Origin: Chitinophagaceae bacterium
GTDB taxonomy: Bacteria > Bacteroidota > Bacteroidia > Chitinophagales > Chitinophagaceae
Assembly (NCBI GenBank): GCA_009996675.1
Contig: JAACZQ010000009.1
Span: 1 to 64,000 of the forward strand
Reading direction: 5' to 3'
DNA length: 64,000 nt
The notes below the pieces were generated by a model. The model saw nothing but the letters and a program-made list of their open reading frames with translations. It was not told where the DNA came from and searched no databases. Position 1 is the first letter of the stretch. Each line of letters begins with the position of its first letter. A program made the position numbers and the translations under genes. Of the stretch, positions 61,773 to 64,000 are shown piece by piece.

Positions 61773-64000
61773 TTATGCGTGCTCCGCCTGTTTTTTCGCT
61801 TCATGCTTTCCTTCACCATGCGCCGATTCTGTGTTTCGCACTTTCGCCAGGTAAGTAACACCCGGTAACACGTGCAGTTGCTCCAGTACGTAGAACTGAC
61901 GGTTGGGGTTATCGGTACGTACCATGGTAATCGCACTGTGCTTATCATTGGCATTACCAAACGTAATGGCGTTGGTAGGACAAGCCTGCTGACAAGCCAC
62001 TTTCACATCGCTGTCGCTCAGCGGACGGCTGTCTTTCTTCGCTTTCAGCTTGCCTTCCTGCAGACGCTGTACGCAGAAGGAACATTTTTCAATCACACCG
62101 CGTGAACGAACCGTAACATCCGGGTTCAGTACCATACGGGTGAGGTCGTCGTTCATGTTCAGCACCACATCATTCACCTTGCCTTCCTGGTTATTGGGGA
62201 AGCTGTCGGCGCCGGTGTAGTCGGCCCAGTTAAAGCGACGAACTTTATACGGACAGTTGTTGGCACAATAACGGGTACCAATACAACGGTTGTATGTCAT
62301 TTGGTTCAGACCTTCAGAACTGTGGTTGGTAGCAGCCACCGGACAAACGTTCTCACAGGGAGCATTGTCGCAATGCTGACACATCAGCGGCTGGAATACC
62401 ACATTCGGGTTATCCATATCGCCGCTGTAATAGCGGTCGATACGCAGCCAGTGCATTTCATGGCCACGCATTACTTCGGGCTTACCAACGACAGGAATAT
62501 TGTTTTCCGCATTACAAGCCACCACGCAGGCGCCGCAACCGGTACAACTGTTCAGATCCACACTCATACCCCATTTGATACCGGGACGGTCGTATACGGG
62601 ATAGATGGTACCCTGACTTTCAAATTTCTCCAGTCCACCCCAGGGTTTCAGTTCCGCTTCACGCTCTTCACGGATTTCAGTGGGGTGTTTTTTATAGTCG
62701 GCCAGGGTCAGTTCCTTCATAACCTCGGTACGGTTACCCTGGGTAGTATCATAACGGCTATGCGTTTGGGTGAGGGCTACGGGGTATTTCTCACCGGTTA
62801 CCGCGATCTCTGCATTGCTGTTGTGGAAGCTTACGCTGGAACCATTGAGGGAAGCCAGGGGGAAGGCATTTTTACCAACACCTTCAGCTGCTTTACCCAT
62901 TTTAGCGCTGCGGCCATAACCTAAGGCAATACCAATGGTTTCGGGATGGGTACCGGGGATGATCAGGGCAGGTAATTCAATGCTCTTGCCATTCACGGTT
63001 ACTTTCACCACTTTCTTGGGCGGATTTACTTCATAAGCATCTGCCTGACCACCATTGTTGAGGTCGATATTCAATAAAGTACGTGCCAGTGCGGGGGAAA
63101 CAATAACATAGTTATCCCAGGTAGCACGGGTAACGGGATCGGGCAGTTCCTGCAACCAGGGGTTGGCAGTACCCTGACCGGCACCAATACCTACTTTTTC
63201 ATAGAGAACCAGTTCATAAGCACCTACTTTTTTGGTAGCTGTGGCAGCCGTTACCGCATTGGCAACAGCAGCGCCGTTGAAGCTGCCGGGTTTGGTGGCA
63301 GACTCACCCAGGCTGATCACACCATCCTGCAGGGCTTTATCCCAACCTGCCTGTCCGCCCAGTTTGGCAGCCCAGAAATCCTTCAGGAAAGCCAGGTAGT
63401 CATTCGCAGCACCGCTCCATTTGAGCAGGCTGTCCTGCCACTGACGGGTTTTGAACAGGGGATAGATAGTAGGTTGAATGAAAGAGAAATGACCGGTTTG
63501 CGGCTCGGCATCACCCCAGCTTTCCAGGTAATGATGATCGGGTACCACATATTTACACAGTTCAGCAGTTTCATCTACTTTACCGGCAAAAGAAATGGTT
63601 GTTTTTACTTTCTGCAGACCAGCTTTGAACTTATCCGCATCAAACCAGGTATAAGCAGGGTTGGCACCGTATACCAGCAGGGTATTCACGGAACCGGCAT
63701 TCATATCGGCTACCAGTTGGGCGAAATCGGCATCCACACCCTGACGGGCATTGCTCATTACACCCCAGTTAATGGTTGTACCACCGGCACCCACAGCATT
63801 GTTGATGGCATTCACAATGATCTGAACATTCACATCATCGCTACCGCTCACCACCAGTGCAGCACCTTTATTATCGTTCAGGGCCTTGGCCGCTTTTTGA
63901 ATACCGGCTTTCAGCTTTTCATCTTTGATACCGTTCACACCCTGACCATTCACTGCGCTCAGCAGGGCTGCAGCGATGGCGCCGGTTTCAGAGGGACGGT
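61773..64000 (-). CDS. actB: alternative complex III subunit ActB (molybdopterin-oxidoreductase-like, iron-sulfur), partial
   Basis: The frame is open to the window end, so the N-terminus is missing; 742 residues are visible. The first part is a molybdopterin-oxidoreductase-like domain without cofactor ligands (VVSGSDDVNVQI... VPDHHYLESWGDAEPQ, WLQELPDPVTRATWDN). The C-terminal part is a ferredoxin-like domain with clusters CTGCGACVVACNAENN, MCQHCDNAPCENVCPVAA, CIGTRYCANNCPYKVRRF, CSFCVQRL and CQQACPTNAI. The Cys spacing supports three 4Fe-4S and one 3Fe-4S cluster. It accepts electrons from menaquinol via ActC. ActA, the multiheme cytochrome, should lie upstream outside the window. Confidence 0.93.
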   Translation of the reverse strand, partial: RPSETGAIAAALLSAVNGQGVNGIKDEKLKAGIQKAAKALNDNKGAALVVSGSDDVNVQIIVNAINNAVGAGGTTINWGVMSNARQGVDADFAQLVADMNAGSVNTLLVYGANPAYTWFDADKFKAGLQKVKTTISFAGKVDETAELCKYVVPDHHYLESWGDAEPQTGHFSFIQPTIYPLFKTRQWQDSLLKWSGAANDYLAFLKDFWAAKLGGQAGWDKALQDGVISLGESATKPGSFNGAAVANAVTAATATKKVGAYELVLYEKVGIGAGQGTANPWLQELPDPVTRATWDNYVIVSPALARTLLNIDLNNGGQADAYEVNPPKKVVKVTVNGKSIELPALIIPGTHPETIGIALGYGRSAKMGKAAEGVGKNAFPLASLNGSSVSFHNSNAEIAVTGEKYPVALTQTHSRYDTTQGNRTEVMKELTLADYKKHPTEIREEREAELKPWGGLEKFESQGTIYPVYDRPGIKWGMSVDLNSCTGCGACVVACNAENNIPVVGKPEVMRGHEMHWLRIDRYYSGDMDNPNVVFQPLMCQHCDNAPCENVCPVAATNHSSEGLNQMTYNRCIGTRYCANNCPYKVRRFNWADYTGADSFPNNQEGKVNDVVLNMNDDLTRMVLNPDVTVRSRGVIEKCSFCVQRLQEGKLKAKKDSRPLSDSDVKVACQQACPTNAITFGNANDKHSAITMVRTDNPNRQFYVLEQLHVLPGVTYLAKVRNTESAHGEGKHEAKKQAEHA

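Overview
The window looks like chromosomal DNA of a Bacteroidota (Bacteroidetes) bacterium, most likely of the family Chitinophagaceae. The evidence is a SusC/SusD pair, a PorZ-like type IX secretion protein, an alternative complex III plus aa3-type oxidase cluster, absence of clear Shine-Dalgarno sequences, and several promoters of the Bacteroidetes form TTTG-N17-23-TAnnTTTG. No rRNA operon, transposase, integrase, phage gene or CRISPR array was found.

Layout. 1-4046 (+): an FtsX-like permease, a small lipoprotein, a multi-pass membrane protein and a NarL-type two-component pair. 4036-8679 (-): a compact bacteriocin-like cluster made of an 86-aa helix-turn-helix protein, two 65-residue precursor peptides with double-glycine leaders, a terminator-like hairpin, a CPBP-family membrane protein (immunity candidate), an HlyD adaptor and a C39-peptidase ABC exporter. 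8806-29177: mostly housekeeping and single genes, namely PorZ, a YncE/phosphoesterase fusion, IcmF-type acyl-CoA mutase, aldose epimerase, RidA, TsaB, an ArsR regulator with a persulfide-dioxygenase/rhodanese protein, an envelope polysaccharide and lipid A block (acyltransferase, O-antigen ligase, Wzz-like), an Lrp regulator, a ThuA protein, a polysaccharide deacetylase and a half-size MFS protein. A 635-bp gene-poor gap (26201-26835) holds a tRNA/tmRNA-like RNA candidate and tandem copies of its 3' end, the first three with intrinsic terminators.

29193-45343 is a sialic-acid (sialoglycan) utilisation locus. On the minus strand the order is SusC, SusD, N-acetylneuraminate lyase, NanM-type mutarotase, MFS transporter, sialidase, AGE-type epimerase, sialate O-acetylesterase and an SGNH-GH20 fusion. 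A divergent FadR-type GntR regulator sits next to it. A perfect inverted repeat (TATTATGT-ATG-ACATAATA) lies directly on the predicted susC promoter and is the likely operator. Together the genes would bind and import sialoglycans, remove O-acetyl groups, sialic acid and HexNAc, and convert Neu5Ac to ManNAc and then GlcNAc.

45537-50033 holds a TonB-dependent receptor, a monooxygenase-like protein, TrmB, a DUF5522 protein and an alkyltransferase-like protein. 50034-64000 (-) is one long respiratory cluster: alternative complex III genes ActB (cut by the window end), ActC, ActD, ActE and ActF, then oxidase subunits II and I, heme O synthase, two subunit III proteins, subunit IV, SCO and DUF420. 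It is divided by intrinsic terminators into sub-units.

The most novel-looking item is the double-glycine peptide/C39 exporter cluster at 4036-8679. Next are the short tRNA/tmRNA-like RNA at 26378-26545 and the terminator embedded in the start of the gene at 1976.
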